Shown: one piece after another, positions 23,178-23,445 of the stretch
Layout of the letters: each line of letters opens with the position of its first letter
Numbering within the stretch: the stretch's first letter is position 1
Assembly (NCBI GenBank): GCA_045612925.1
Contig: JAZKZX010000005.1
Span: 1-23,445 of the forward strand
Length of the DNA stretch: 23,445 bases
Direction of reading: 5' to 3'
Source: UBA1189 sp045612925
GTDB taxonomy: Bacteria; Bacteroidota; Bacteroidia; Bacteroidales; Bacteroidaceae
Position numbers and translations under genes: made by a program
The notes under the pieces: generated by a model
The model's input: the letters and a program-made list of their open reading frames with translations, nothing else
What the model was told of the DNA's origin: nothing
Database searches by the model: none

Positions 23178-23267
23178 ATGAAAAGACGCTATTATATTCT
23201 CGCTTATGTGTTGCTGGCACTACTCGTAGTGGCATGTACTACAGTGAAGAGATGCAATTGTGGATAG
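23178..23267 (+). CDS. Tiny lipoprotein-like ORF upstream of gapA
   Basis: An ORF of 29 codons starting MKRRYYILAYVLLALLVVAC. It has a positively charged start (K-R-R), a hydrophobic core and a lipobox V-V-A-C with Cys20, leaving a mature peptide of only ten residues with three Cys (C-T-T-V-K-R-C-N-C-G). It starts about 17 bases after the predicted transcription start, with GGG just before the ATG. I do not recognise it. It could be a real membrane-anchored micro-lipoprotein, a translated leader of gapA, or a chance ORF. The complete signal-peptide grammar in so short a frame argues against chance. gapA follows 65 bases later, with a run of eight T in between. Confidence 0.55.
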   Translation: MKRRYYILAYVLLALLVVACTTVKRCNCG

Positions 23268-23332
23268 CTCCCCGATAGAGTAAGAAACGAGATTTTTTTT
23301 AATTATAAACGTTTTAATTAAATTTAAGTACA

Positions 23333-23445
23333 ATGATTAAACTTGGTATTAACGGTTTCGGTCGCATCGGCCGTATGGTATTCCGCGCTGCAGTGAAGAA
23401 CTTCGGCAACGACATTCAGGTAGTAGGTATCAACGACCTTCTTGA
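23333..23445 (+). CDS. gapA: Glyceraldehyde-3-phosphate dehydrogenase, N-terminal part only
   Basis: The frame opens MIKLGINGFGRIGRMVFRAA and continues for 37 full codons to the window edge. The G-x-N-G-F-G-R-I-G-R loop (residues 5-14) is the NAD-binding Rossmann motif that marks type I GAPDH; I-N-D-L follows at the usual place. The cytosolic enzyme converts glyceraldehyde 3-phosphate, NAD and phosphate to 1,3-bisphosphoglycerate in glycolysis. The catalytic Cys lies beyond the window. The leader is A/T-rich with no Shine-Dalgarno site. About 90% of the gene is missing, so NAD versus NADP preference cannot be judged. Confidence 0.96.
   Translation, partial: MIKLGINGFGRIGRMVFRAAVKNFGNDIQVVGINDLL

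Noticed and set aside
23319..23326. TAAATTTA just before gapA as its -7 promoter box.
   Set aside because: It has one mismatch and would place the transcription start at the start codon itself, with no -33 box; the box at 23147-23154 is better.

Overview
The window is chromosomal DNA of a Bacteroidales bacterium (Bacteroides/Prevotella-like; I cannot fix the genus). The evidence is the HtpG, GapA and Mfd sequences, promoters of the Bacteroidetes type (TTTG, 19 bases, TAnnTTTG), A-rich leaders with few Shine-Dalgarno sites, and DUF4493, PCMD and fimbrillin-like lipoproteins, families found almost only in this order. No tRNA, rRNA, CRISPR array, integrase or transposase gene is visible.

Layout. 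(1) 1-141: start of htpG on the minus strand. (2) 142-474: divergent intergenic region with a very good promoter at 372-402. (3) 475-13028: ten tightly packed plus-strand genes, with gaps of 33 bases down to overlaps of 8, that look like one 12.6-kb operon. Nine encode lipoproteins and one a beta-barrel outer-membrane protein. In order: DUF4493; DUF4493 with acidic linker and extra domain; DUF4493-FN3-PCMD; beta-barrel; Ig-like-FN3-PCMD; DUF4493 plus a large C-terminal module; DUF4493; DUF4493; fimbrillin-like plus the same C-terminal module; DUF4493. (4) 13250-13756: GNAT acetyltransferase with its own promoter and a possible terminator. (5) 13866-19489: tripartite RND efflux operon (adaptor, pump, TolC-like channel). 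(6) 19575-23006: mfd, carrying an in-frame palindromic insertion. (7) 23178-23267: a 29-residue lipoprotein-like ORF. (8) 23333-end: start of gapA.

The most interesting part is the ten-gene operon. Eight of its nine lipoproteins share an N-terminal pattern: lipobox Cys, often acidic residues just after it, a short beta-strand, then an Arg 26-32 residues after the Cys, commonly in a [S/T]-R-[A/S/T] context. This resembles the precursor layout of Bacteroidales type V (FimA/Mfa1) pilins, which are exported as lipoproteins and cut after an Arg. Two proteins carry one shared C-terminal module on different N-terminal domains (DUF4493 or fimbrillin-like), two carry one shared FN3-PCMD module, and two of the small DUF4493 proteins are close paralogues. 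I infer a multi-subunit surface appendage or adhesion complex built from interchangeable modules. No function has been shown by the sequence alone.

A second point is the palindromic repeat-like DNA inside mfd, which adds about 27 residues in frame. Further repeat-like structures lie between the adaptor and pump genes and downstream of the lipoprotein operon.
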